Shown here: positions 23,334 through 29,556 of the stretch, piece after piece
Layout: every line of letters begins with the position of its first letter
Position numbering within the stretch: the stretch's first letter is position 1
Virus record (IMG/VR): IMGVR_UViG_3300025449_000040
Coordinates: 1-29,556 of that record
Reading direction: 5' to 3' (one strand)
Length of the DNA: 29,556 bases
Origin: a virus
Program-made: the position numbers and the translations under genes
The notes under the pieces: model-generated
Seen by the model: only the letters and a program-made list of their open reading frames with translations
What the model was told of the DNA's origin: nothing
Databases searched by the model: none

Positions 23334-23572
23334 GCTTTTAAAGACAGCGCTTTACGCGTTGGCTTTCCTTTTTCATCTTTCATTGGACCAGGCATACCGC
23401 TCATTCTGGCGCAAAAAGATTTACGACGGCCTTCATCCTTTTTTGTCTTTGGATGTGGAGCTGGAGGTTTAAGGTTCATACCTTCTTTCTTAGCAGAAGC
23501 TCGTCCCTTAGCATTTAAACCGCCATTTGGGTTTTTACCCTCTTTACGTTGCCATGCTGGGGACTTAGCCAT
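23321..23572 (-). CDS. Small basic Lys/Gly/Pro-rich protein (83 aa)
   Basis: Contains 'WQRKEGKNPNGGLNAKGRAS', 'RKSFCARMSGMPGPMKDE' and ends 'LSLKAWNC'. I recall a phage family of unknown function with 'NPxGGLNxKGR' and 'KSFCARM' motifs, possibly DUF6321, but could not check. It is short, basic and probably virion-associated. The ATG overlaps the 258-aa gene stop by one base. Confidence 0.65.
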   Translation of the reverse strand: MAKSPAWQRKEGKNPNGGLNAKGRASAKKEGMNLKPPAPHPKTKKDEGRRKSFCARMSGMPGPMKDEKGKPTRKALSLKAWNC

Positions 23573-24348
23573 TATGTATTCCCTACGTCTGCTGCATTTT
23601 TAATCAGATAACCTTCTTGCGAAACTGTCAAAGCCGCAGTACCGGTACTAACTTTTGCTTGCAACTGAATGTCTGTTTTTTCAGGAACAGCCCTAGGCAT
23701 TACTCGCTGTGTATGATAGTTGTTTGTAAACGGAGCCACAATAGTAACGGTGGGCACACCTGCGCTACTTGTTTGGTAGTTCTGGTATGTTGCAAAACCT
23801 GCGGGATTAGCGTTTAAGCTGGTATTGATGTCAATACGGCTCAAGTAGAACGTGTATCCTGCGGGCACGGTGTAAATACCCATCAAAGTGCGACCGTTGC
23901 CTGCTGCAATCTCTGCGTACAGCGTTGTATCTGATGTGTCTTTTAGCGTAATGTTGCCAGTAGGGGCGCCACTAGCGACCGACATACTGTTGACACGGAA
24001 ATAAGACTTTACTGTAGTTACAGCCGTTGTACCATTAAGCTTTATATTTTCAGAAATTTGATTGTAGTTTGCGTCTAAGCCGCTGATAGTTATCAACGAA
24101 GTTGCATCTGCGCCCGTGTTAACAGAACTGACAAGGTGCATTTGAATAGCAGATGACGGGAAAGTATAGGAGCTATTGCCTTCCCATACAGGCACAAATG
24201 ATGTACCTACTGATGTTTGATAACCATAAATGTTTAAAACACTATGCCCATAAACTTGCCCGCGAGCCACTTGCAAATCAAATGGTTCTGTTTTGTTTTG
24301 ACGAGTTGTTGACGGAAGTATGCCGCCACTAGATAACGATGTTGCCAT
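23572..24348 (-). CDS. Phage virion protein, beta-rich (258 aa)
   Basis: The start 'MATSLSSGGILPSTTRQNKT' is followed by 'EPFDLQVARGQVYGHSVLNI' and several 'TISGLDANYNQISENIKLNG'-like beta segments, with a C-terminal 'RVMPRAVPEKTDIQL'. It follows the 236-aa virion protein and a hairpin, upstream of the small-gene cluster. Head decoration or minor capsid are plausible; no enzymatic residues are visible. Role inferred from position. Confidence 0.65.
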   Translation of the reverse strand: MATSLSSGGILPSTTRQNKTEPFDLQVARGQVYGHSVLNIYGYQTSVGTSFVPVWEGNSSYTFPSSAIQMHLVSSVNTGADATSLITISGLDANYNQISENIKLNGTTAVTTVKSYFRVNSMSVASGAPTGNITLKDTSDTTLYAEIAAGNGRTLMGIYTVPAGYTFYLSRIDINTSLNANPAGFATYQNYQTSSAGVPTVTIVAPFTNNYHTQRVMPRAVPEKTDIQLQAKVSTGTAALTVSQEGYLIKNAADVGNT

Positions 24349-24374
24349 GAATAATCTCCTTAAAGGTTAAAGAT

Positions 24375-24390
24375 AGGGGCCGAAGCCCCT
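24375..24390 (-). terminator. C(UUCG)G hairpin after the 236-aa gene
   Basis: On the minus strand the stem is AGGGGC/GCCCCT with a UUCG tetraloop, which is exceptionally stable. Only a weak U stretch (AUCUUU) follows, so it may be an inefficient terminator or a transcript-end/mRNA-stability element just downstream of the gene's stop. Confidence 0.6.
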
Positions 24391-24395
24391 AGAGA

Positions 24396-25106
24396 TTAGT
24401 CAAAGTTACCGTATGGGTAAGTTGTGGCGTTACCAATGTTCATGTCGTTTTGGTTGTAACGAATTGTTACTTCGACCTGACCAGAAGTAAGACCAGCCGC
24501 TGTAGTAGTCATCGCTAAAGTTACAACAATCTGACCAAACCATGCTGGGTCTTGACCAACGTTGGGGTTTTGGAAGTCTTGCAATGTAGCATTGCTGTTT
24601 GTTAGTTGTGAGCCAACAAATGTACCTGTGTATCTCTGAGCAGCAGGGCTAGAGATATTGCTAAATGTAGCGTAAACACCAGTAGATGTTGCAAAGTTGT
24701 TTGAAACGTAAGGCTGAATTGCACTTACTGCAACGGGTGTACCTGCACTGTCTTTAGGGACTGTACCAATATCAAGGATAACATCTGTGATATTGCAGCT
24801 ATAAGGAACATAAAACACAACACCACGGTATACGAGGTTGGTTGCATCTGCTGTAGGAGCAGAAGCTTTAGTAGGTCCACTATTGCTAAATACACCAGAC
24901 TGAGGAGTCCAGATCGTAGCAGCGCTATTGGGGATATTGTTAGAAGCAACAAATACACCTGAAGCGCCACCGTAGTTAGCACCGGGGGCCGTTACTGAAA
25001 AATCTAGAAGAGTCGTTTGAACGAGGTCTGTGTAACCTACATCTCTATTGGGGCCAAAACGATTTTGCCCAGAAAGAATTGGGCCGGAAAATGTGGAACG
25101 TGCCAT
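24396..25106 (-). CDS. Phage virion protein (236 aa)
   Basis: Begins 'MARSTFSGPILSGQNRFGPN', followed by RDVGYTDLVQ, a start I associate with conserved proteins near the capsid gene in environmental phages. The rest is beta-rich (VVFYVPYSCNITDVILDIG; PYVSNNFATSTGV) and ends in 'EVTIRYNQNDMN'. Probably a head or head-decoration protein. Its immediate upstream neighbour is the 28-codon remnant and the HNH endonuclease; a UUCG hairpin follows it. Confidence 0.7.
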   Translation of the reverse strand: MARSTFSGPILSGQNRFGPNRDVGYTDLVQTTLLDFSVTAPGANYGGASGVFVASNNIPNSAATIWTPQSGVFSNSGPTKASAPTADATNLVYRGVVFYVPYSCNITDVILDIGTVPKDSAGTPVAVSAIQPYVSNNFATSTGVYATFSNISSPAAQRYTGTFVGSQLTNSNATLQDFQNPNVGQDPAWFGQIVVTLAMTTTAAGLTSGQVEVTIRYNQNDMNIGNATTYPYGNFD

Positions 25107-25118
25107 GACAATGAGTCC

Positions 25119-25205
25119 TTATGCAAAAGTTACCTTGTTAATCGTTGCATCGTCTGCTGGGCCAGTGGCAACAAGGTGGAATTCCCAGATAGCCAAATAA
25201 TACAC
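25119..25205 (-). pseudogene. Beheaded gene remnant (28 codons) after the HNH endonuclease
   Basis: Immediately after the endonuclease stop, sharing one base, a frame with a GTG codon reads 'VYYLAIWEFHLVATGPADDA' and ends 'TINKVTFA' before TAA. It is protein-like and looks like the C-terminal end of a larger virion protein whose front is gone. Alternatively it is a functional tiny gene. A ribosome site for GTG is not clear. Confidence 0.5.
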
Positions 25206-25795
25206 TATTTTTGGACGGAGTCAACAAGTTTATTGGACTTTTTAAGATTTTCTGCGCGTGACATTATTTGTAAATTCCAAGGTACATGTAAACCGCAAAC
25301 CGTTTCCCCCCTCAATGGTACTATATGGTCTACGACATAAGGCGTTCCTGTAATGCGCGTAGCAGTCATAGCGTCTATGTACAGCTGTTTTATTTGTTGT
25401 TTTTGCTCAGAAGAAAGCCATGTGGGCGTAGCTTGTTTGTGTTTATCCCTACGATGTTTAGTGCTTGCTTTTACTTCGTCGGGGTGCTTTTCTTTCCATG
25501 CTTTTTTATATTGTTGCCGTTGTTCGTTAGGACGCGCCATAGCCTTTAATTTGACTATTTCTTTATTGCGCTCATAGTATTCTTTTTTAGCTTGTTGTCC
25601 TGCATCGGACTGGTTGTACTGCTTAAAATACTCTGCACGGGTTTCATTTCCTTTAGTCCATTCAACCTTTAAACATTCCGTGCATGAGCCTTTAGTTTTG
25701 CGTAAAGCTATATGCCCATGTTTGCAGGGTTGCCCAGTGAAATAGTACTTACTGCCGGTTTTCTTTGCTTCTTCTCTTGTGGTTGGGTAGTCCAT
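25205..25795 (-). CDS. HNH homing endonuclease (196 aa)
   Basis: The N-terminal 'YYFTGQPCKHGH' with 'SCTECL' (Cys24, His26/28, Cys38, Cys41) is a zinc-finger-like unit typical of phage HNH endonucleases; a long Lys/Arg/Gln helix (about 60-125) follows. The HNH core is 'VDHIVPLRG' (155-163) and 'GLHVPWNLQIMSRAENLKKS' (168-187). ATG with AGGAG 5 bases upstream. It lies between the capsid gene terminator and a gene remnant, has its own extended -10 promoter, and appears to be a recent insertion. Confidence 0.9.
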   Translation of the reverse strand: MDYPTTREEAKKTGSKYYFTGQPCKHGHIALRKTKGSCTECLKVEWTKGNETRAEYFKQYNQSDAGQQAKKEYYERNKEIVKLKAMARPNEQRQQYKKAWKEKHPDEVKASTKHRRDKHKQATPTWLSSEQKQQIKQLYIDAMTATRITGTPYVVDHIVPLRGETVCGLHVPWNLQIMSRAENLKKSNKLVDSVQK

Positions 25796-25823
25796 ATTAA
25801 CTCCTGTGACTTTGATACAGGTA

Positions 25824-25832
25824 AGTATACCA
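25824..25832 (-). promoter_or_regulatory. Extended -10 promoter before the HNH endonuclease
   Basis: The minus strand reads TGGTATACT, that is TG-N-TATACT, one base from the TG-N-TATAAT consensus. It lies just after the terminator and about 30 bases before the endonuclease ATG. A convincing -35 box is not seen, which extended -10 promoters do not need. Confidence 0.55.
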
Positions 25833-25833
25833 C

Positions 25834-25859
25834 AAAATAAAGGGGCCTAAGCCCCTTTA
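25834..25859 (-). terminator. Rho-independent terminator after the major capsid gene
   Basis: On the minus strand, TAAAGGGGC and GCCCCTTTA form a perfect 9-bp stem around a TTAG loop, followed by TTTTG. It sits about 20 bases after the capsid stop, a placement like the T7 terminator after gene 10. As a palindrome it could also act in the other direction. Confidence 0.85.
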
Positions 25860-25877
25860 TAAATTAATCATTTAAGA

Positions 25878-26780
25878 TTAATATGAGCCATAAATACCAA
25901 GTGGATCAGAATAGCCAAAGCTATAACGCTCACGGGATTTATAACGAACGTTTCCAGTGTCAAAGTCACCATCCATGGAGTTTTGCAGCGGTGTACGAAC
26001 GAAGTGCTTGAGACCGTTAGGTACATCAGTTGTCAAGAACCAAGCGTTAGGTGCTGTCAAGAAGTGGTTAATTGTGTAACCTTCTGGGACAGAACCGTTG
26101 TTCTTGATTGCGTTGATGTCGTTGTTGTTTGTACCAACACGGAGTTCTGTCTCGAGTAAACGAGTTGCAACGAACTGGAGTGCTGGAGGAACAATCAACT
26201 TCTTAGGTTTAGCAGCGATCAAAAGTCCGCGCTCGTCTGTCCAAGCAGCGATTTGAATAACAGCATTTTCAAGGGCTGTTTCGTTCAAGTCAGCAGCAGT
26301 AGAAGGAGTGTTGGAATTTGTACCACCGTTAATTAGCGGGTGAGCTGAGTTCAATAAAGAAACGCCATCACCGCCGGTATAAGCGCCGTTAAATGCGTTG
26401 TTCAATATAGCAGCAGCTTTCACTTGCTTGGTATATGCCATAGCGCGAGCCAAGCCCTTTGTATAACGTGCAGACAAAGAGTCATACAAGTTATCCTCAA
26501 TCGCCTCTTCTGTTAAGGAGAAGCCAAGAGCAATAGTCTCGTGGTTATAGCGAGCTGTCCATGCTTCTTGCGCATTGTCATAAGCGATGGCATTGCCCTC
26601 GGCCTTAACAGGTGCTGCTGAGAATCCAGACAGTTTTGTTTCTTCTTCGAATGAACGCTCAGAGGTCTCTGTTTCATAGATCTCTTTGTGCTCTTCGCCG
26701 TATCTTGCATACTCTAATCCGAACAATGCGTTCAGTCCAGGGAGCAACTCTTTCAATAGTTGTGCGCGTGAAATAGCCAT
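25878..26780 (-). CDS. Major capsid protein, HK97-like fold
   Basis: 300 aa. 'AISRAQLLKELLPGLNALFG' opens the protein; 'YDSLSARYTKGLARAMAYTK' is the spine-helix region, 'LLNSAHPLINGG' and 'KPKKLIVPPALQFVATRLLE' with 'ELRVGTNNNDINAI' lead to 'FLTAPNAWFLTTDVP' and a C-terminal 'YKSRERYSFGYSDPLGIYGS'. The last parts are characteristic of major heads in Mu gpT-like and environmental phage families. It follows scaffold and two head genes and precedes a strong terminator. No long delta domain is seen; the separate scaffold fits. Confidence 0.88.
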   Translation of the reverse strand: MAISRAQLLKELLPGLNALFGLEYARYGEEHKEIYETETSERSFEEETKLSGFSAAPVKAEGNAIAYDNAQEAWTARYNHETIALGFSLTEEAIEDNLYDSLSARYTKGLARAMAYTKQVKAAAILNNAFNGAYTGGDGVSLLNSAHPLINGGTNSNTPSTAADLNETALENAVIQIAAWTDERGLLIAAKPKKLIVPPALQFVATRLLETELRVGTNNNDINAIKNNGSVPEGYTINHFLTAPNAWFLTTDVPNGLKHFVRTPLQNSMDGDFDTGNVRYKSRERYSFGYSDPLGIYGSY

Positions 26781-26793
26781 TTTATGTTACTCC

Positions 26794-27630
26794 TTAAACA
26801 GCGGTTGCAGTGTAGTACTCATGTATACCGAAGTTAAGCTTAACAAGCACTTCAGGATAATTTGTAAACACAATAGTTGATGCGGAAGGAATAGCGGTTA
26901 TGCTACCCGGTACTGCTGGAGCCACGTTCAAAGTTCCAGATGTTGCGCCAGAAGCAATCGCTGCTGTAACAAAAGAACCTGTCTCGATAAGCTGTCCGTT
27001 GGATGCAACATAAGCTACGTCAGCACCTTGCAACACGTTACCGTTAGGTCCGGTTGTCATGGTAATAGTAGTAGAACTTGAAGATCCAGTTGCTGAATAA
27101 CTGTAAGCTGTATCACGAACGATATCAACAACGCGCACAGGGAATGTGCTTGTAGTCAAAGTTGCAGAGTACAGTAATGCGTTAGCAGAGTCACCAGTAT
27201 TGACGTTACCAGTATTGTTAATCATCTGGTAGTTTTGACCAATCATGGGGATGCTTGCTGATGCAACAGTAGTTCCAGATGAGCAAACAACAGCTTTGAA
27301 AACTGTGTCAGGATCATCACAAACAACCGCTAATGCGTCACCAGCTAAAGTGCTTGCGGGCCAGTATTGGCTAAAACGCTTTTGCTTAGTAACTGGGTCT
27401 GTATAGTTACAGCCAAGGAAAATACCAACCATTCCGGATGCTCCGCCGCCAGTAGAAACTGATTGACGGTTTACAAAACCTTGGGTCAAGTTAACGAAAT
27501 CGCCGTAGAAAATATTAGTAGCGTAGCCGTACTGGATAGGCAACTGACGTGTGCTTCCAGAAAAGACTTGTCCACCAATAAGATTTACAGGCTTTAGGCC
27601 ATATGGGGCCGATACTGTAGGATATGCCAT
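26794..27630 (-). CDS. Head-associated virion protein (278 aa)
   Basis: 'MAYPTVSAPYGLKPVNLIGG' and 'RQLPIQYGYATNIFYGDFVN' open the protein; 'VGIFLGCNYTDPVTKQKRFS' is in the core and the end is 'LVKLNFGIHEYYTATAV'. The centre (about 175-245) is a Ser/Thr/Gly-rich beta section. This pattern is familiar in proteins encoded directly before the capsid gene in environmental phages, and may be a decoration or minor head protein. No enzyme motif. Confidence 0.72.
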   Translation of the reverse strand: MAYPTVSAPYGLKPVNLIGGQVFSGSTRQLPIQYGYATNIFYGDFVNLTQGFVNRQSVSTGGGASGMVGIFLGCNYTDPVTKQKRFSQYWPASTLAGDALAVVCDDPDTVFKAVVCSSGTTVASASIPMIGQNYQMINNTGNVNTGDSANALLYSATLTTSTFPVRVVDIVRDTAYSYSATGSSSSTTITMTTGPNGNVLQGADVAYVASNGQLIETGSFVTAAIASGATSGTLNVAPAVPGSITAIPSASTIVFTNYPEVLVKLNFGIHEYYTATAV

Positions 27631-27646
27631 TTAAATCTCCAAAAGT

Positions 27647-28096
27647 TTAAGAACCTTTACCAAAGCTTACTGCAGACTGACCTTCCTTAAAGATGGGCAT
27701 CCTGCGATCACTTTGACGCATTAAATTATTGTCAACTGCTTCGGCATTCAATTTAGTTTGTTCTGCATAGTATGCAAACTGCTGCGTATCAAACTCAACT
27801 GGGCGCTTACATAGTAACAATCCGCCAATCTCAATTTCGTCTTTAAAACGGCTATTGGGATCGACTAGCAGTCTAAATTTGGGTTGCTCTTCTAGCTTCA
27901 CAGGCTCATAACCTTCACGGAATCTCGTACTGATATTTCGTGGGTCAGCTTGGTTGAGCATTGATACCCTAATCCATTTGTAACCGTATCCAGGCTCTTT
28001 GTCTGGCTCTGGAAGAAGCTCCGGTGGCATCCACTGCTTGGGACGCTCAGTTAGAGCACGAGTTGTTAAATCACGGTTAAGTTTGTTTTCAGCCAT
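27647..28096 (-). CDS. Conserved head-region protein (149 aa)
   Basis: 'WMPPELLPEPDKEPGYGYKW' and 'VKLEEQPKFRLLVDPNSRFK' are the most distinct segments; the C-terminal part is helical and basic with 'NLMRQSDRRMPIF'. Placed between scaffold and head protein genes, one base after the scaffold stop. I recognise the type as a conserved phage protein in head modules but not a function; scaffold partner or minor head component are possible. Confidence 0.65.
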   Translation of the reverse strand: MAENKLNRDLTTRALTERPKQWMPPELLPEPDKEPGYGYKWIRVSMLNQADPRNISTRFREGYEPVKLEEQPKFRLLVDPNSRFKDEIEIGGLLLCKRPVEFDTQQFAYYAEQTKLNAEAVDNNLMRQSDRRMPIFKEGQSAVSFGKGS

Positions 28097-28097
28097 G

Positions 28098-29060
28098 TTA
28101 GGCCTCCAGTTTTAAAAGTTCACGGACATATTGCTCATTAGTTAAACTCAGCTTTTTGGCTATCGCTTGCTGCGATTTTGTCAGTCTAACTTTTTGTTTA
28201 GATGCGGTCGATCTATTAACGGGCGCTACGACCGTTGAGGGTTTCTTAGAAACGTCTTTTCTAGGAGGTTCCTCTACTTCTACTTCATCCGAATCCTCAA
28301 AGTTTTCGGGGAATCTTCTTCGCATTGTTGCGTCTAACTCTGCGTAATACTTTTCAGAACCAACAACTACACCTGTGCGCTTGAGCTTTTCATGTAACCC
28401 AAGAGCTGAAGCAGTCATTTCCTCGTCTTGTCCGAACCAAGGATTTTCTGCTTGCCATTGTGCAACTCTGTCGTCTACAGGTGCACGTTGTGGTTGCTGT
28501 TGTTGCGTTTGTACCTCAAATCTATCCTCTTGTAAAGAAGGTAACTTGAAATTGTTTGCTTTTTCTAATTCAAGTGTTGCTTTTGTGAGTGCTTGTTGGG
28601 CTTCTAGAACTTTTTCAGATTCGCCAGAATCATAGGCTTCTCTGTAAGCTTTTTTAGCCATTTCAAGCTGCATTTCAGACGAAGATTTAACCGCTTGAAC
28701 GTACTCTTTTTCACCCGTTGTAAGCATGTGTCTAATACGCTTATTCTCCTCATGGAGTTTTTGGGCGGCTTCTATAGCGGCTTGGCGTTCCCTTTCGGCG
28801 GCATCTGCACGTCTGCGTTCGTCATTCCAAACCCGCTTCATGCGGATTAGTTTGTCTTTAGCTTCTTTGCTGTATTTGTCAAGATCGTCTACTTCTACTT
28901 CTAGTTGTTTGACTTTCTCGGGATCTGCTGGTTTTCTATTACGGTCTTCCTCTGGGACATCGTCTTCAATTTCTATTTCTAACTCTGTCTCTAGGGGTTT
29001 ACCCGTAGCTTCTTCTTGATCTGGATCAGGAAATGCGTTCGGTGCTTCAAATGTTGCCAT
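28098..29060 (-). CDS. Scaffolding protein
   Basis: 320 aa, highly charged. An acidic N-terminus (ELEIEIEDDVPEEDRN) leads to a long coiled coil (about 45-175), a Gln-rich linker (TQQQQPQRAP), 'WQAENPWFGQDEEMTASALG' and a basic C-terminal helical end 'LTKSQQAIAKKLSLTNEQYV'. Acidic/coiled-coil body with a basic C-terminal hook, directly upstream of head genes, is the layout of phage internal scaffolds such as P22 gp8 and T7 gp9. Confident. Confidence 0.85.
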   Translation of the reverse strand: MATFEAPNAFPDPDQEEATGKPLETELEIEIEDDVPEEDRNRKPADPEKVKQLEVEVDDLDKYSKEAKDKLIRMKRVWNDERRRADAAERERQAAIEAAQKLHEENKRIRHMLTTGEKEYVQAVKSSSEMQLEMAKKAYREAYDSGESEKVLEAQQALTKATLELEKANNFKLPSLQEDRFEVQTQQQQPQRAPVDDRVAQWQAENPWFGQDEEMTASALGLHEKLKRTGVVVGSEKYYAELDATMRRRFPENFEDSDEVEVEEPPRKDVSKKPSTVVAPVNRSTASKQKVRLTKSQQAIAKKLSLTNEQYVRELLKLEA

Positions 29061-29071
29061 GTCCGGCTCCT

Positions 29072-29473
29072 TTATTTACGTCTAATACCACGAGGATCAT
29101 CCACAATCCCTTCGACACTGTCGTCGTTGATCATGCGAAATTCCTTACCATGAATAATTAATCTGCTACCAGAATTAGGTCTAACAAGGACAAAGTCGCC
29201 TTGTTTACACCATGGACCAGATGGGAATCTAGTCTTATCTTGATAACAATCAGGCCCCAAAGAAACTACGAAGAGAACTGTTGTAAGCAACTCCTCATAA
29301 TGTATTGTGGTATCTGCTTTAATTATCCCGCTATCAAACTCTTCTTCAACGTCTGGAATTGCACAAAGAATGTGATATCCAGAGGGCTGTGGGAGTTGTT
29401 TGGCTTTTTCTTCGGCTGGTTTATTCAAGATTGCGCTTAAATCTACTGCCGTGTTTAGGTTAATATCATTCAC
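29072..29473 (-). CDS. GroES-like co-chaperonin (Cpn10)
   Basis: 133 aa with GTG start at 29473. After about 30 extra N-terminal residues, 'SGYHILCAIPDVEEEFDSGI' and 'IKADTT' match the Cpn10 start and mobile loop (Gly-Ile-Ile), and 'VVSLGPD', 'KQGDFVLVRPNSGSRLIIHG' and 'EFRMINDDSVEGIV' match the rest of the barrel. It should bind host GroEL and help fold the major capsid protein, as T4 gp31 does. The position before scaffold and capsid genes supports that. The N-terminal extension is unusual. Confidence 0.85.
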   Translation of the reverse strand: MNDINLNTAVDLSAILNKPAEEKAKQLPQPSGYHILCAIPDVEEEFDSGIIKADTTIHYEELLTTVLFVVSLGPDCYQDKTRFPSGPWCKQGDFVLVRPNSGSRLIIHGKEFRMINDDSVEGIVDDPRGIRRK

Positions 29474-29556
29474 TGTCCGAATGCTCCATTTTTTGTTTGA
29501 GGTCTATGATGATTGAACATGCGGCTTCAAGACCTCGCAACTGACCGCATATATAC
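29466..29556 (-). CDS. C-terminal end of an unknown gene
   Basis: Only 29 codons and a TGA (29468-29466) lie in the window, reading 'YICGQLRGLEAACSIIIDLK' and ending in charged residues (MEHSDSE). The stop overlaps the first codons of the GroES-like gene. Helical and small; similar short proteins with 'GQ-x-R-G-L-E-A' are seen near portal or scaffold genes, from memory. Not assignable from this piece. Confidence 0.5.
   Translation of the reverse strand, partial: YICGQLRGLEAACSIIIDLKQKMEHSDSE

Noticed and set aside
1-29556. tRNA genes, CRISPR arrays, insertion sequences and attachment sites
   Set aside because: No cloverleaf, spaced repeat array, transposase or integrase was found; the mobile genes present are free-standing HNH endonucleases.

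Overview
The window reads as part of the late structural and lysis region of a tailed dsDNA bacteriophage, most likely podovirus-like, probably assembled from an environmental metagenome. Every supported gene lies on the minus strand, so transcription runs from position 29556 towards 1. Genes are packed almost end to end. At least ten junctions are 4-base ATGA or GTGA overlaps, and no gap exceeds 100 bases. I find no tRNA, integrase, repressor, terminase or portal, and no tape-measure, sheath or tail-tube genes; large Q/A/G-rich and 'GG-motif' proteins at the downstream end look like internal or ejection proteins. The host cannot be fixed from sequence; outer-membrane spanins point to a Gram-negative bacterium.

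Layout in transcription order. Head: end of an unknown gene (29555-29466), GroES-like co-chaperonin (29473-29072), scaffold (29060-28098), conserved 149-aa protein, 278-aa head protein, major capsid protein (26780-25878) followed by a strong terminator, then an HNH homing endonuclease with its own promoter, a 28-codon remnant, and two more head or virion proteins (25106-24396, 24348-23572). Small-gene cluster (23572-21517): basic Lys/Gly-rich proteins, an endonuclease VII homologue, a membrane/coiled-coil protein and a His-rich peptide. Connector/tail: P22 gp4-like or T7 gp11-like adaptors (21514-20582 and 19632-18682), a zinc-ribbon protein and more small basic proteins.

Tail appendages (18685-11029) follow: two beta-rich virion proteins, a fibre base protein, a fibre with an S74 self-cleaving chaperone, a NUMOD4/HNH endonuclease, two duplicated fibre-plus-small-protein pairs, a possible small holin, a protein of 20-residue repeats and a collagen-like fibre. 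After a 2OG-Fe(II) oxygenase comes the lysis cassette (10206-7874): two membrane proteins, a 54-aa lipoprotein, a two-TM putative holin, nested i-spanin/o-spanin and a GH19 endolysin. Last come the tail nozzle protein (7866-5407) and the probable ejection proteins (5410-1), the final one running off the window.

The backbone is ordinary phage. The less ordinary points are a homing endonuclease whose C-terminus copies the end of the upstream fibre, a second endonuclease placed in front of a beheaded gene, an exact 20-residue repeat protein, a recurrent K/E-x-G-G motif across several small and large virion proteins, a His-rich peptide, and beta modules inserted in the tail-connector proteins. 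I found no clear new defence or enzymatic system.
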